From Thermoleophilaceae bacterium (GTDB lineage Bacteria; Actinomycetota; Thermoleophilia; Solirubrobacterales; Thermoleophilaceae): a stretch of 32,198 bases of DNA. Under the pieces are notes generated by a model, which saw only the letters and a program-made list of their open reading frames with translations, was not told the origin of the DNA and made no database searches. Numbering within the stretch: the stretch's first letter is position 1; each line of letters opens with the position of its first letter. The position numbers and the translations under genes were made by a program. The stretch is from the NCBI GenBank assembly GCA_016929195.1, contig JAFGJG010000085.1, positions 1 through 32,198 of the forward strand, written 5' to 3'. Below are positions 15,888 through 24,330 of the stretch, piece after piece.

Positions 15888-17228
15888 TCACCGCCCGTCG
15901 TTCGCCGGGCCCGGCGCCACCTCCGCCCCCTCCGGCTCCATCGCGAGCCGGCGGAGTCGCGCCGGCGTGGGCACCAGCTCGCGGCCGCGGATGCCGGTGA
16001 TCCAGAGGTAGGTGGCGACCATGGCCACGAACACCGTGGCGTAAGAGACGCTCGACACGATCGCCGCCGCGGTGATGCCGCCGTCGGGGACGAACACGAA
16101 CAGGCCGATCAGCGTCACGACCATCCCGAGCAGCTGCGGCAGCGTGGCGGCCAGCGGCCGCCCGGCCGCATAGACCCCGGCTCCGATGATCGAGGAGCCC
16201 GCGAACAGGACCGCGCCGGGCAGCAGCAGCCGCAGCGACTCGGCCGCGTCCCGGAACGCGTCCCCGTACACGAGCCCGAGCAGCGGCTCGGCGAGGACGG
16301 CGAGGCCCGCGGCGAGCACGATCGCGACCGCCATCGCGGCCCAGAACGAGCCGATCACCTTCCGGGCGCCGCCGCGCGTGTCGGCCGCCGCGGCGGGGAT
16401 GACCAGCGCCGCGAAGGTGTTCGCGAGCTGGTAGATGATCAGCGACACGTTCGTGGCCACCGAGTAGAGCCCGACGCTCGCCGCCGCCACGAAGGCCGGC
16501 AGCACGGCCACGTCGAGCCGCCCCGTCACGTGGTTGGCCACCGTGGCCCCCTGTCCGCGCACGCCGAACCAGAGCGTGTGCAGCCCGAGCCCGAAGTCGG
16601 GCATCTGCAGGCCGATCTGCCGGACGGAGCGCCACATGCCGACCACGAGCACCAGCGCGGTGGCTGCCGCCGGCGCGATGAGCGCCGACGTCACGGTGAG
16701 CGCGTCGAGCGGCCACAGGACCACGAACGCGGCCGCCATGAGCGCGGGTTGGGCGAGGCGCAGGACGTTGTACGCGACGAAGTCGTGCACGCCCAGCATC
16801 AGCCCGTAGTTCAGCTCGAGCGCCACGACCAGGGCGATCGTCAGCAGGAACCAGCGGCCGATCTCCACGGCGTCGTGAGGGTTGGTCGGGAAGATCGTCG
16901 GGAGGAGCAGCTCGCTGATCCCGATCGCGACGGCGGTCAGCGGGATCAGCATGAGCACCCAGGTGGTGAGCAGGCGCGGGCCGGTGCGGGGATCGCGGGC
17001 GATGAAGTAGCTCAGGCTCTGCGCGACCCCCATCGCGAACAGGAAGCCCGCGAGCTGGCTCACCGTGGTGAGCGCGACGGTCACGCCGCGGCCGCCCGGC
17101 CCGAGCGCCCGGGCCGAGATCACGCCGCTCGTGAGGTTGGCCACCAGCGTGAGCGCGGAGAACGCGTAGGTGACCACGCCAGCTCTCACGAGCCCCCTTC
17201 TCAGCAGTGATCGCACCGCGCTCGTCAC
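15888..17228 (-). CDS. Wzx-like polysaccharide flippase
   Basis: 446 residues from the GTG at 17228, which overlaps the stop of the upstream glycosidase-like gene as GTGA; the much longer open frame reaching 18050 is a shadow over that gene. The sequence is hydrophobic throughout, with about twelve membrane segments. It begins VVTYAFSALTLVANLTSGVISARALGPGGRG, split here as LVANLTSGVISARALGP, a typical start of polysaccharide transporters of the MATE/MOP (Wzx, RfbX) group. It should move lipid-linked repeat units across the membrane. Translational coupling to a membrane-anchored glycosidase-like protein suggests that export and trimming are linked; that is inference. Confidence 0.9.
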   Translation of the reverse strand: MTSAVRSLLRRGLVRAGVVTYAFSALTLVANLTSGVISARALGPGGRGVTVALTTVSQLAGFLFAMGVAQSLSYFIARDPRTGPRLLTTWVLMLIPLTAVAIGISELLLPTIFPTNPHDAVEIGRWFLLTIALVVALELNYGLMLGVHDFVAYNVLRLAQPALMAAAFVVLWPLDALTVTSALIAPAAATALVLVVGMWRSVRQIGLQMPDFGLGLHTLWFGVRGQGATVANHVTGRLDVAVLPAFVAAASVGLYSVATNVSLIIYQLANTFAALVIPAAAADTRGGARKVIGSFWAAMAVAIVLAAGLAVLAEPLLGLVYGDAFRDAAESLRLLLPGAVLFAGSSIIGAGVYAAGRPLAATLPQLLGMVVTLIGLFVFVPDGGITAAAIVSSVSYATVFVAMVATYLWITGIRGRELVPTPARLRRLAMEPEGAEVAPGPANDGR

Positions 17229-18496
17229 CGGAAGCTCACCAGCGTGACGTCGGCCCCGGCGTTCACGCGCAGCTTCGTAGCCCTCGGCACGGCCCTCACC
17301 GGCACGGGCGAAGCGCTCGGCCTCCAGACCCGCACGTCCCGGACCGCGCGGCCGAGCTCGAGCTCGACCGGCAGCCGCCCGGGCCGCTCCGGCCGGCCGG
17401 AGTCGCGGTCCCACACCGACGCCTGTCGCCACAGCGCGACCACGCGCGACCCGTCGGGCCGGACCAGGGTCAGGTGCGTCACGGCGTCCGCGCCCTCGCC
17501 GCCGTACCGGATCGGGAGCGGGGCCGGATCGCCCGCGCCGGGCGAGCTGCGCACGGCGGCGATCATCGTCTTGATCGCCGTGAACGCGGGCTTGGGCGAG
17601 AAGTCGCTGCGCAGCAGCCCGAAGTGCTGCTGGAGGTCGGACAGCGCCGGCTCCGGCTTCTCGTCGAGCAGCTCGTACACGAACGTGCGGCGGGCGCCGA
17701 GCGCGTAGGCGGCCAGGAGCAGGCGCGGGAAGTAGACGGCGGCGGCCTCCTCCGACACGGGCGGCTGGTCGGAGCGGTCGCGCAGGGCGTTGTGGTAGCC
17801 GGTTTCCGTGAAGACCAGCCCGCGCCGGCCGGGACCGCGCCCTGCCTGGTCCGCGGCCGCCGCGAGCGCGACCTCGGGCGGCGCTCCGCCGGGATATGGG
17901 TGCCCGTTCGCGAGCCCCGGAAGGTCCGCCGGCAGCCTGCTGCGGTTGTCCGGGTCGATGAAGCTGGGCCCGATCAGGTCCACCCCGGGGGCCTGGCGGC
18001 GCACCGCCTCGGCCAGCCGCGGCATGTACGAGCTGAGCGTGGCGACCCATCCCGTCTGGGCGGCGTCGAGCTCGTTCGGTCCCTCGAAGGCGTCGACGGC
18101 GTCGCCCATGACGACGAGCGAGTCCCGCACCGCCGCCTCCGGATCGTGGTTCACGTCCCCCGTGGCGAGCGTGGCGCGGATGCCGGCCTGCCGCGCCGCC
18201 CGCAGCCCCGCCCCGAGCGGCTCCACGGGCGAGGGCATGGCGTCGCGGATGTGGCGGACCCCGAGCTCGCGCAGGCGCGCGACCACGTCGTCACGGCGCC
18301 CGTACGCCGTGTCCACGTAGTTGAAGTGCACCACCACTCCGATGGAGTCCAGGAAGGCGGCGGCCGGCAGCTCACCGCGGTCCAGGTCCGGCGCGGGGCT
18401 GTCCCGGTCCCCGTCGCGCGCCAAGAAGATGACCGCGCCCAGAGCCGCGACGGCCACGGCCAGCGCGATCCAGATGCGCCCTCGGGGTGCCTTCAC
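17225..18496 (-). CDS. Membrane-anchored glycosidase-like protein (PslG/GH39-like), paralogue 2
   Basis: 423 residues from the GTG at 18496. Basic residues and a hydrophobic segment (about 8-26) without a clear cleavage site suggest a signal anchor. The TIM-barrel motifs match paralogue 1 in order: DSIGVVVHFNYVDTAYG, GPNELD with candidate E142, IGPSF (175-179), GHPYPGG, FTETGYHN with candidate E231, FVYELLDEKPE, QHFGLLRSDFSPKPAF and VVALWRQASVWDRD. The candidate acid/base residue falls at the same number, 142, in both. It is probably an endo-acting glycosidase facing the outside; the substrate is unknown. The gene is coupled to the flippase gene (4-bp overlap) and divergent from paralogue 3. 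Confidence 0.82.
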   Translation of the reverse strand: MKAPRGRIWIALAVAVAALGAVIFLARDGDRDSPAPDLDRGELPAAAFLDSIGVVVHFNYVDTAYGRRDDVVARLRELGVRHIRDAMPSPVEPLGAGLRAARQAGIRATLATGDVNHDPEAAVRDSLVVMGDAVDAFEGPNELDAAQTGWVATLSSYMPRLAEAVRRQAPGVDLIGPSFIDPDNRSRLPADLPGLANGHPYPGGAPPEVALAAAADQAGRGPGRRGLVFTETGYHNALRDRSDQPPVSEEAAAVYFPRLLLAAYALGARRTFVYELLDEKPEPALSDLQQHFGLLRSDFSPKPAFTAIKTMIAAVRSSPGAGDPAPLPIRYGGEGADAVTHLTLVRPDGSRVVALWRQASVWDRDSGRPERPGRLPVELELGRAVRDVRVWRPSASPVPVRAVPRATKLRVNAGADVTLVSFR

Positions 18497-18515
18497 GTCC
18501 AGACCCGGCCTGGAC
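18497..18515. promoter_or_regulatory. Inverted repeat between two divergent glycosidase genes
   Basis: GTCCAG (18497-18502) and CTGGAC (18510-18515) are perfect 6-bp arms around ACCCGGC. The repeat directly touches the GTG start of paralogue 2 at 18496 and lies 31 bp before the chosen start of paralogue 3. It may be an operator or a hairpin covering the start. Confidence 0.3.
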
Positions 18516-18546
18516 GGGTGTAGGAGGCCGGGCGCGATCGTCTAAC

Positions 18547-20154
18547 GTGTCGACGCCCGACTCCGACGGTCCGGGCATACCTATTTTCGCCGCCGCCGTA
18601 CCGATAATCGTGGCTGTCTGCACGATGGTCGCCGCCAGCTGCGCCCCTGCAGCCGCAGCCGACCCCTATCCCGCCGAGCCGTTCGTGGCGGCCGATCCCG
18701 CACGCGATTTCGGCAACACGTTCGGTGTCAACGTGCGCTTCGCGTGGAACGACACCGTGTACGGGAACTACGACGCGATGGAGGCGCGCCTGCTCGAGCT
18801 GGGCGCCCGCCACGTGCTCGACGGGCTCTGCGCCGCCTGTCCTTATCAGGTGGCGATGCTCCAGCGGCTCGCGGCGAAGGGCATTACGGCCGACGTGGGC
18901 GTGGGAAGTCTGGCCAGCGGGAGTGGCCACATGCAGACGCAGCTGGCCTCTGTGAAGGGGCCGCTCTCGGGCGCCGTCGAGGCCGTGGTCGCGCCCAACG
19001 AGCCCGACCTGGAGCCGGTCACGGACTGGGTGACGAAAACACGCGCCTTCCAGGTCGAGCTCTGGAACAGCGTCAAGGGCGACCCCGGCCTCGCGCATCT
19101 GCCCGTATACGGCCCCAGCCTCGTCCATCGCGAGTCGCGAGGGCTGCTCGGGAACCTCGCGGGCTACCTGGACTACGGCAACCTGCATCCCTACCCCGGC
19201 GGCATCATGCCGCTGTCCAACTTCGACAACGAGCGCACGATGATGTCGCTTGTGTCGGGGAGCAAGCCGTTGGTGATCACTGAGGTGGGCTACCACGCCG
19301 ACACGACCACCGACGACTCGCATCGCGGGGTCTCCGAGGCGGTCAACGCAAACTACACGCCCCGAATCCTGCTCGAGGCCTACCGCGACGGGATCAAGCG
19401 AACGTTCTTCTACCAGTTCGTCGATCCCTTCACGGAGGCCCAGCGCATCCAGAAGGGGCTCTCGAAGGCCGAGGGCACCTTCGGCCTGCTGCGCAACGAT
19501 CTGACGCCCCGTCCGTCGTTCATCGCCCTCCGGAACCTGATGGACGCGGTGGACGGCGGCTCGGCGCCCGTCGGCTCGCCCGGCGGCGTGAGGCTCGGCT
19601 TCGAGGGTGCCCCGTCCGACATGCGCCGGCTTCTGCTGCGGTCCGCCGACGGCAGCTACGCGCTGGTGCTCTGGCGTCAGGTGAGCCTCTGGGACCGCGT
19701 CGGCAAGCGGCCGGTGGCGGCCGCCCCAGTGCCCGTCGACGTCGTGATGGGAGAGCGGCTCTCGCTCGCCCGGCGCTTCGACCCGGTGGTCGCCTCGTCC
19801 GAGACGGCCCGCTGGAGCGACCCGCGCCGCATCAGGGTCGACCTGGCGGGGGCTCCGGTCGTGCTGCGGCTCACGCCGGCCGCGTCCTCGTCGTCTCCGG
19901 GCGGGGGCGGGCCGGGCGCGCCCGGCAGCCGGTCGTCCTCCGCCACCGGCGGGCGGCTCGTGGAGCGCGGGCGCTGCGCCAGGCCGTCGCGCCGGTCCAA
20001 GCGGTCAAAGCGCGCGCTCAGGGCGCGACGCCACGCTCGCGCCGGCCGCTCGGGCCGGGCGCGGGTGCGCTTCCGACCGCTCAGCCGGCGTACTTGCGCG
20101 CGATCTGGCGGTACGCGCTCACGGCCGGCCGGTCGGACGGCGCGGCACCGGTGA
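18547..20154 (+). CDS. Secreted glycosidase-like protein, paralogue 3, with basic tail
   Basis: 535 residues from the GTG at 18547; a GTG at 18487 is also in frame. The hydrophobic segment (about 10-32) followed by APAAAADP looks like a signal peptide. The barrel motifs match the other two paralogues: GVNVRFAWNDTVYG, APNEPD with candidate E152, YGPSL, NLHPYPGG, ITEVGYH with candidate E246, FGLLRNDLTPRPSF and YALVLWRQVSLWDR. It differs in having Q-F-V-D-P in place of E-L-L-D-E. After a Ser/Gly/Pro linker near 450-470 the frame codes for a very basic Arg/Ser/Ala tail of about 65 residues. The last 74 bp overlap the convergent gene. The tail may be real or may follow a frameshift. The start is uncertain because no Shine-Dalgarno sequence is close. 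Confidence 0.78.
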   Translation: MSTPDSDGPGIPIFAAAVPIIVAVCTMVAASCAPAAAADPYPAEPFVAADPARDFGNTFGVNVRFAWNDTVYGNYDAMEARLLELGARHVLDGLCAACPYQVAMLQRLAAKGITADVGVGSLASGSGHMQTQLASVKGPLSGAVEAVVAPNEPDLEPVTDWVTKTRAFQVELWNSVKGDPGLAHLPVYGPSLVHRESRGLLGNLAGYLDYGNLHPYPGGIMPLSNFDNERTMMSLVSGSKPLVITEVGYHADTTTDDSHRGVSEAVNANYTPRILLEAYRDGIKRTFFYQFVDPFTEAQRIQKGLSKAEGTFGLLRNDLTPRPSFIALRNLMDAVDGGSAPVGSPGGVRLGFEGAPSDMRRLLLRSADGSYALVLWRQVSLWDRVGKRPVAAAPVPVDVVMGERLSLARRFDPVVASSETARWSDPRRIRVDLAGAPVVLRLTPAASSSSPGGGGPGAPGSRSSSATGGRLVERGRCARPSRRSKRSKRALRARRHARAGRSGRARVRFRPLSRRTCARSGGTRSRPAGRTARHR

Positions 20155-21196
20155 AGCGGCGCAGGCCCGCGAACTCGAAGAACCCGAGCGGGTGCCCCTT
20201 CTGGTACGTGGACGCCCACGTGTACCAGTAGGCGCGCTCGATCCCCAGGCTCCGCCGGCCCTTGGTCGCGAACGCCTTGTAGGCGGCCTTGACGACCTTC
20301 GCCATCTGGGCGTCGGTCGTGACGAAGCGCCGCTGATACGACGGGATCCTGATGCGGCCCTTGGCGGCGGGTGCGGTGAACTCCGTGAACCAGATGGGCA
20401 CCTTGCGCGCGCCGTTCCGCCGGAGCACCTTCCGCACCGCACCGGCGATCTTGAGGTAGTCGGACGGCCGGTTCGAGTAGGCGTTGATCGCCGCCACGTC
20501 GAAGGCGCCCTTTATGTGGCCGCGTGAGTAGAGGGTGGCGAGGTCCTCCCAGGAGAAGTTGGTCAGCGCCGCGAGCACGACCTTGGAGCCGCGGTCGGCC
20601 TTCTTGAGCGTCTTGCGCGACGCCTTCAGGAGCTTCCCGTAGGCCGGTGCGATCTTCTTGAAGCCCTGGCCCTTCGGACGAGCCCACTGATACGGAAGGT
20701 TCGGCTCGTTCCAGATCTGCCATTGCCGGATCGGCCGCTTGGGGACGGTCGCGTTCTCCGTCCAGAAGCTGCCCTTCGGCCCGTAGCGGCTGACGAGCGC
20801 CCTGAGCAGCGCGGTGTAGTCCGACACGCGCTTGGGCGGGGAGCCCGTCTTGCCCGGGTACTTGCGCGCCCACGGCGGGGCGGACGTGACCACGGGAAGC
20901 AGGATCTGGCCGTGCTCGGCCGCCGCTCCCACGAGCACGTCCGTCTTCACGAACGTGGTCGTGCCGCGAACGGGCTGGATGTCGCCCCAGGCGAAGTTCG
21001 TCCGCGCCGACTCGACGCCGGCCGAGCTCATGCGCCCGAACTCGCCGTCGATGAGGGTGGGGGCGGCGCTCTTGATCGGTCCGTCGAAGACCGTCCCGAA
21101 GAAGCCGCGCGGGACCTTCCGCGCCGCGTCGGCGGTCGGGGCCGCCGCCAGCGACATGGCCAGCAGGCAGGCGGCGATCAGCAAACGGCGGGGCAT
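20081..21196 (-). CDS. Secreted glycosidase-like protein (GH-A clan)
   Basis: 371 residues from the ATG at 21196, with GAGGAG 9 nt upstream, a rare clear Shine-Dalgarno site here. A signal peptide covers about 1-25 (LLIAACLLAMSLAAAPTADA). The barrel shows TNFAWGDIQP, PVVTSAPPWARKYPGK, IWNEPNLPYQW with candidate acid/base E164 and WFTEFTAP with candidate nucleophile E272. This is a GH39/GH5-like pattern but differs clearly from the three paralogues. The body is rich in lysine compared with neighbours. Secretion and locus position suggest action on the locus polymer; the substrate is unknown. It follows the AidB-like gene by 72 bp on the same strand. Confidence 0.82.
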   Translation of the reverse strand: MPRRLLIAACLLAMSLAAAPTADAARKVPRGFFGTVFDGPIKSAAPTLIDGEFGRMSSAGVESARTNFAWGDIQPVRGTTTFVKTDVLVGAAAEHGQILLPVVTSAPPWARKYPGKTGSPPKRVSDYTALLRALVSRYGPKGSFWTENATVPKRPIRQWQIWNEPNLPYQWARPKGQGFKKIAPAYGKLLKASRKTLKKADRGSKVVLAALTNFSWEDLATLYSRGHIKGAFDVAAINAYSNRPSDYLKIAGAVRKVLRRNGARKVPIWFTEFTAPAAKGRIRIPSYQRRFVTTDAQMAKVVKAAYKAFATKGRRSLGIERAYWYTWASTYQKGHPLGFFEFAGLRRFTGAAPSDRPAVSAYRQIARKYAG

Positions 21197-21268
21197 GCGG
21201 CGATTCTCCTCGGCGGGAACAGCGACCCGGATCATCGTAGAGAAGCTCTGTTCGGACGACGCCGGTCG

Positions 21269-22855
21269 CTACGCGGCCAGAGCGCGCTGCGCGATCGCCT
21301 CGGCATCCACCCCGGCGGGCAGGGTGCCGAACACGCGGCCGCCGCCGTCGAGGCGGGCGGCGCAGAACGCGTCCGCGACAGCGGGCGGTGCATCGCGCAC
21401 CAGCAGGCTCGCCTGGAGGGCGAGCGCCAGGTCGCCGACGAGCCGGCGTGCCTCGAACTCGGGGTCCTGCGCCTGCGTGCCGAGCCTGTCGAGGTGGGCG
21501 TCCAGGCGGGCATCGCCGCCGCGCGCCAGCTCGCACTCGGCCAGGAAGGCCGGCAGCCCCTCCGGCTCCTTGAGCGTCGCGCGCAGAACGTCGAGCGCCG
21601 CGACGTTGCCAGAGCCCTCCCAGATCGAGTTGAGCGGGGAGTCGCGCAGCAGCCGCGCCATCCCCGACTCCTCGACGTAGCCGTTGCCGCCCAGGCACTC
21701 GAGCGCCTCGAGCGCGTGCTGCGGCGCGCGCTTGCAGACCCAGTACTTCATGACCGCGGTCGCGAAGCGCCGGAACGGGGCGTCCTGCTCGTCGTAGGCC
21801 CGCGCCACCCGCATTGCGGTGGCGGTGGCCGCCTCGGACTCGATGGCGAGGTCGGCCAGCACGTTCTGCATGAGCGGCTGCTGGGCGAGCAGCCTGCCGA
21901 AGGCGGTGCGATGGCGGGCGTGATGGACCGCCTGGGCCAGGCCCCAGCGCATTGCGGACGCCGAGCCGATCAGGCAGTCGAGCCGCGTGTGGTTGACCAT
22001 CCGGACGATCGTCCGCACGCCGTGGCCCTCCTCGCCGACCAGGCGGCCGCGCACGCCCTGGAACTCGACCTCGGAGGACGGCAGCGAGCGCGTGCCGAGC
22101 TTGTCCTTCAGCCGTTGGATGCGGAAGCCGGGGTCGCCGCCCTCGATCAGGAAGCAGGACAGCCCAGCCGGGGTCTGGGCGAGCGTCAGGAAGATGTCGC
22201 AGGGGGGATAGGAGCAGAACCACTTGTGGCCCGTGATCTCCCAGGTCCCGTCGCCGGCCGGCTCGGCCTCGGTCGTGTTCGCGCGCACGTCCGAGCCGCC
22301 CTGCTTCTCGGTCATGGCCATCCCGGACAGGGCGCCGTCCTCGTAGCTCGGCTTGGTCAGCCGCGGCTCCCACTCCTCGGCGAGGTCGGGTGCCTCGCGG
22401 AGCGCCGGAATCACCGAGTAGGTCATGGACACGGGGCACATCACGCCCGCGTTCACCTGGCTCCAGGTGTACATCAGCGCGGCGCGCACCACGTGCGACC
22501 CGGTCCGCGGCTCACGCCACGGCAGCGAGTGGATCTCGCGCTCGATCGCCTGCCGGAGCAGCCAGTGCCAGGACGGGTCCAGCTCGACCTCGTCGATGCG
22601 GTGGCCGTAGCGGTCGTGGGTCCGGAGGATCGGCTCGTTGCGCTCGCAGCGCTCCGAGTGCTCGATCGCCTCGGGACTGCCGGCCAGCTCTCCGGTGTCG
22701 CGCAGCCGGTCCACACCCCAGCCACCGCCCTCGCGCTCGAGCGCCTCGCGCAGTGGGAGGTCGGCCTCGAAGACGTTGTACGGGGCGAGCGGCGGAGGCT
22801 GGTTGAGGACCTCGTGGCTCCCGCGTTGAGCCAGCATCTCGCTGAAGCTTGCCAC
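21269..22855 (-). CDS. AidB-like acyl-CoA dehydrogenase family protein
   Basis: 528 residues from GTG 22855, or 522 from ATG 22837. The N-terminus HEVLNQPPPLAPYNVFE and LREALEREGGGW matches the E. coli AidB start (VFNQPxPL, EAVTREGAGW). Later motifs are SGMAMTEKQGGSDVRANTT, ITGHKWFCS, GTRSLPSSEVEF, LECLGGNGYVEESG and LLRDSPLNSIWEGSGNV, all typical of AidB. AidB is an FAD protein of the acyl-CoA dehydrogenase fold that binds DNA and takes part in the response to alkylating agents in E. coli; its reaction is unclear. The family has no known role in glycan synthesis, so its place between a GT4 and a glycosidase gene is odd. Its start is only 23 bp from the GT4 stop. Confidence 0.92.
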   Translation of the reverse strand: MASFSEMLAQRGSHEVLNQPPPLAPYNVFEADLPLREALEREGGGWGVDRLRDTGELAGSPEAIEHSERCERNEPILRTHDRYGHRIDEVELDPSWHWLLRQAIEREIHSLPWREPRTGSHVVRAALMYTWSQVNAGVMCPVSMTYSVIPALREAPDLAEEWEPRLTKPSYEDGALSGMAMTEKQGGSDVRANTTEAEPAGDGTWEITGHKWFCSYPPCDIFLTLAQTPAGLSCFLIEGGDPGFRIQRLKDKLGTRSLPSSEVEFQGVRGRLVGEEGHGVRTIVRMVNHTRLDCLIGSASAMRWGLAQAVHHARHRTAFGRLLAQQPLMQNVLADLAIESEAATATAMRVARAYDEQDAPFRRFATAVMKYWVCKRAPQHALEALECLGGNGYVEESGMARLLRDSPLNSIWEGSGNVAALDVLRATLKEPEGLPAFLAECELARGGDARLDAHLDRLGTQAQDPEFEARRLVGDLALALQASLLVRDAPPAVADAFCAARLDGGGRVFGTLPAGVDAEAIAQRALAA

Positions 22856-22878
22856 AACCGGCGGTCCGCGGCGACCGT

Positions 22879-23892
22879 TCAGCGCGCGCGGAGGAGGCCC
22901 GCGATCGCGCCGTCGGCCGCCTCGGCGGTCGCGCGCCAGGTGAAGCGCGCGGCCCGCTCGAGGCCGGCGGGGCGCAGGCGCTCGCGCAGCCCCTCGTCGG
23001 TGGCGGCGGCCACGACGGCGGCGGCCAAGGCCTCCTGGTCGTCCGGGTCCACCAGCAGCGCGGCGTCACCGCACACCTCGGGGAGCGCGGTGCGATCGGC
23101 CGCCACGACCGGGACGCCGCTCGCCATCGCCTCGAGGCAGGGGAGGCCGAAGCCCTCGTAGAGCGACGGCATGACGAGCGCGCGGGCGCCCGCGTAGAGG
23201 CCCGGCAGGTGCTCGTCGGCGACGTAGCCGAGCGAGCGCACCGGCGGGTCGGGGGAGTCGCGCATGTAGTCGCGCGGCGAGCCGGCCGCCACGAGGTCGA
23301 TCCCGGCTCGGTCGAGCGCCGCGCGCGTGGGGCCGAGCGCGTCCAGGTTCTTCCGGGCGATCCGGGTCCCGACGGCCAGCACGTAGGGCCGCGCGAGGGC
23401 GTGCGCCGCGCGGGCCGGCTCGGGGTCGGCGTCCGGGCGGAAGCGCTCGTCGACGCCGTTCGGCACGACCCGGATGCGCTCCTCCGGGATCCCGAGCACG
23501 TCGACGATCTCGCGGCGCGAGAACTCCGAGACGGTGAGGACGAGCCTCGCCCGGCGCGCGAGCAGCGGCAGGAGGGCGCGCTGGTAGCCCGCGTACAGGC
23601 GGCCGTACCACTCGGGATGCCGCAGCGCGACCACGTCGTGCAGCAGGAGGACCGTGCGCCGGGAGGCGACGGGCGCGAGGTTCGCCGGGCAGAGGATCAG
23701 CTCGGCCTTCCGGGCGGACCAGGGGAGGACCGCCTGCTCCCACGCGTGCCCCGCCTTGTGCGCGAGGAACGCCGGGGGCCGCATGACGCGGTACCGGCCG
23801 GGGGCCAGCCGCGGCAGCCAGTCCGCCAGCTCGCGCGTGACGCGCTCGACGCCGCCGACCTCGCTGCGCGCGGCGGCCCGGGCGTCGATCAC
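22879..23892 (-). CDS. GT4-type glycosyltransferase
   Basis: 337 residues from the GTG at 23892, which starts exactly at VIDARAAARSEVGGVERVTREL, the usual opening of this GT4 subgroup; upstream codons in frame overlap the LPXTG gene. The second domain has RIRVVPNGVDERF, VLAVGTRIARKNLDAL and the motif E246-GFGLPCL-E254. It is expected to use a nucleotide sugar in the cytoplasm; this subgroup contains many mannosyltransferases but the sugar is not proven. It follows the LPXTG gene by 11 nt with no good Shine-Dalgarno sequence. Confidence 0.92.
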   Translation of the reverse strand: MIDARAAARSEVGGVERVTRELADWLPRLAPGRYRVMRPPAFLAHKAGHAWEQAVLPWSARKAELILCPANLAPVASRRTVLLLHDVVALRHPEWYGRLYAGYQRALLPLLARRARLVLTVSEFSRREIVDVLGIPEERIRVVPNGVDERFRPDADPEPARAAHALARPYVLAVGTRIARKNLDALGPTRAALDRAGIDLVAAGSPRDYMRDSPDPPVRSLGYVADEHLPGLYAGARALVMPSLYEGFGLPCLEAMASGVPVVAADRTALPEVCGDAALLVDPDDQEALAAAVVAAATDEGLRERLRPAGLERAARFTWRATAEAADGAIAGLLRAR

Positions 23893-23903
23893 GACCGGGG
23901 GAC

Positions 23904-24260
23904 TCAGGGCGAGCGGCCCGGCGCCAGGCGCCGGTGGAGCGCCCAGCCGGAAGCCACGGCGACGAGCCCTGCGAGCAGCCACCAGACGGGCTCCTCACCC
24001 GTGCGCGGGAGCTCGGCGCCGGGCGCTGTGTCCGTGGGCACGGCCGCGGTGCCGGCCTGCGTGGACGCCGTCGGCACCGAGGTGTCCGGTGCTTCGGTGC
24101 CCGTCTGCGAAGGCGCCACGTCGTCGCCGGGTTGCTGCGGCCGCTCCGAGCCCGCGAAGGGATCCTCGTACTGATTGTCGCCCGCGCTCTGGGCGAGTGC
24201 TGATGACGGCACGACCAGCACCAATCCCGCCACCAGGGCGGTTAGGTGATGACGCCCCAT
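23904..24260 (-). CDS. Small LPXTG-anchored surface protein
   Basis: 118 residues. A signal peptide (1-24, ending SSALAQ) is followed by DNQYEDPFAG (28-37), a Thr/Pro/Ala-rich linker, LPRTG (84-88), a membrane segment (about 92-108) and a basic end (HRRLAPGR). This is a complete sortase signal. The QYEDPFAG block matches QYTDPLAG of the LPXTG protein at 15294, and its place soon after the signal peptide suggests a functional mature N-terminus. It is the first gene of a minus-strand run with a GT4, an AidB-like protein and a glycosidase. Function unknown; it may tether or organise the glycan at the wall. Confidence 0.85.
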   Translation of the reverse strand: MGRHHLTALVAGLVLVVPSSALAQSAGDNQYEDPFAGSERPQQPGDDVAPSQTGTEAPDTSVPTASTQAGTAAVPTDTAPGAELPRTGEEPVWWLLAGLVAVASGWALHRRLAPGRSP

Positions 24261-24269
24261 CGCTCAGGA

Positions 24270-24275
24270 TTAATA
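24270..24275 (-). promoter_or_regulatory. -10-like hexamer TATTAA for the LPXTG gene
   Basis: On the minus strand TATTAA ends 9 nt before the ATG at 24260, in an AT-rich patch. No -35 element stands out. It would drive the minus-strand LPXTG-GT4-AidB-glycosidase run. Confidence 0.4.
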
Positions 24276-24312
24276 GCAGAGCCCACTGACGTCCCTTCGG
24301 CCCTGCCTGGCT

Positions 24313-24318
24313 TAGACT
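24313..24318 (+). promoter_or_regulatory. -10-like hexamer TAGACT for the GT4 gene at 24331
   Basis: TAGACT ends 12 nt before the GTG at 24331 and fits TAnnnT. The divergent LPXTG gene has its own -10-like box 38 bp away, so two promoters are packed back to back in 70 bp. Confidence 0.4.
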
Positions 24319-24330
24319 CGGGTCATCAAG

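Noticed and set aside
15901-15915. TTCGCCGG(G/A)CCCGG downstream of both repeat copies
   Set aside because: The spacing from the stem differs (42 versus 11 nt), and in one copy it is inside coding sequence, so I left it out of the repeat.
15888-18050. A 720-residue fusion of the flippase with an upstream domain
   Set aside because: The upstream part is a shadow of the glycosidase-like gene; the GTGA overlap at 17225-17228 marks the flippase start.
19677-22439. A 920-residue open frame on the minus strand
   Set aside because: It is Arg/Pro-rich and covers the AidB-like and glycosidase genes, which have clear motifs in another frame.
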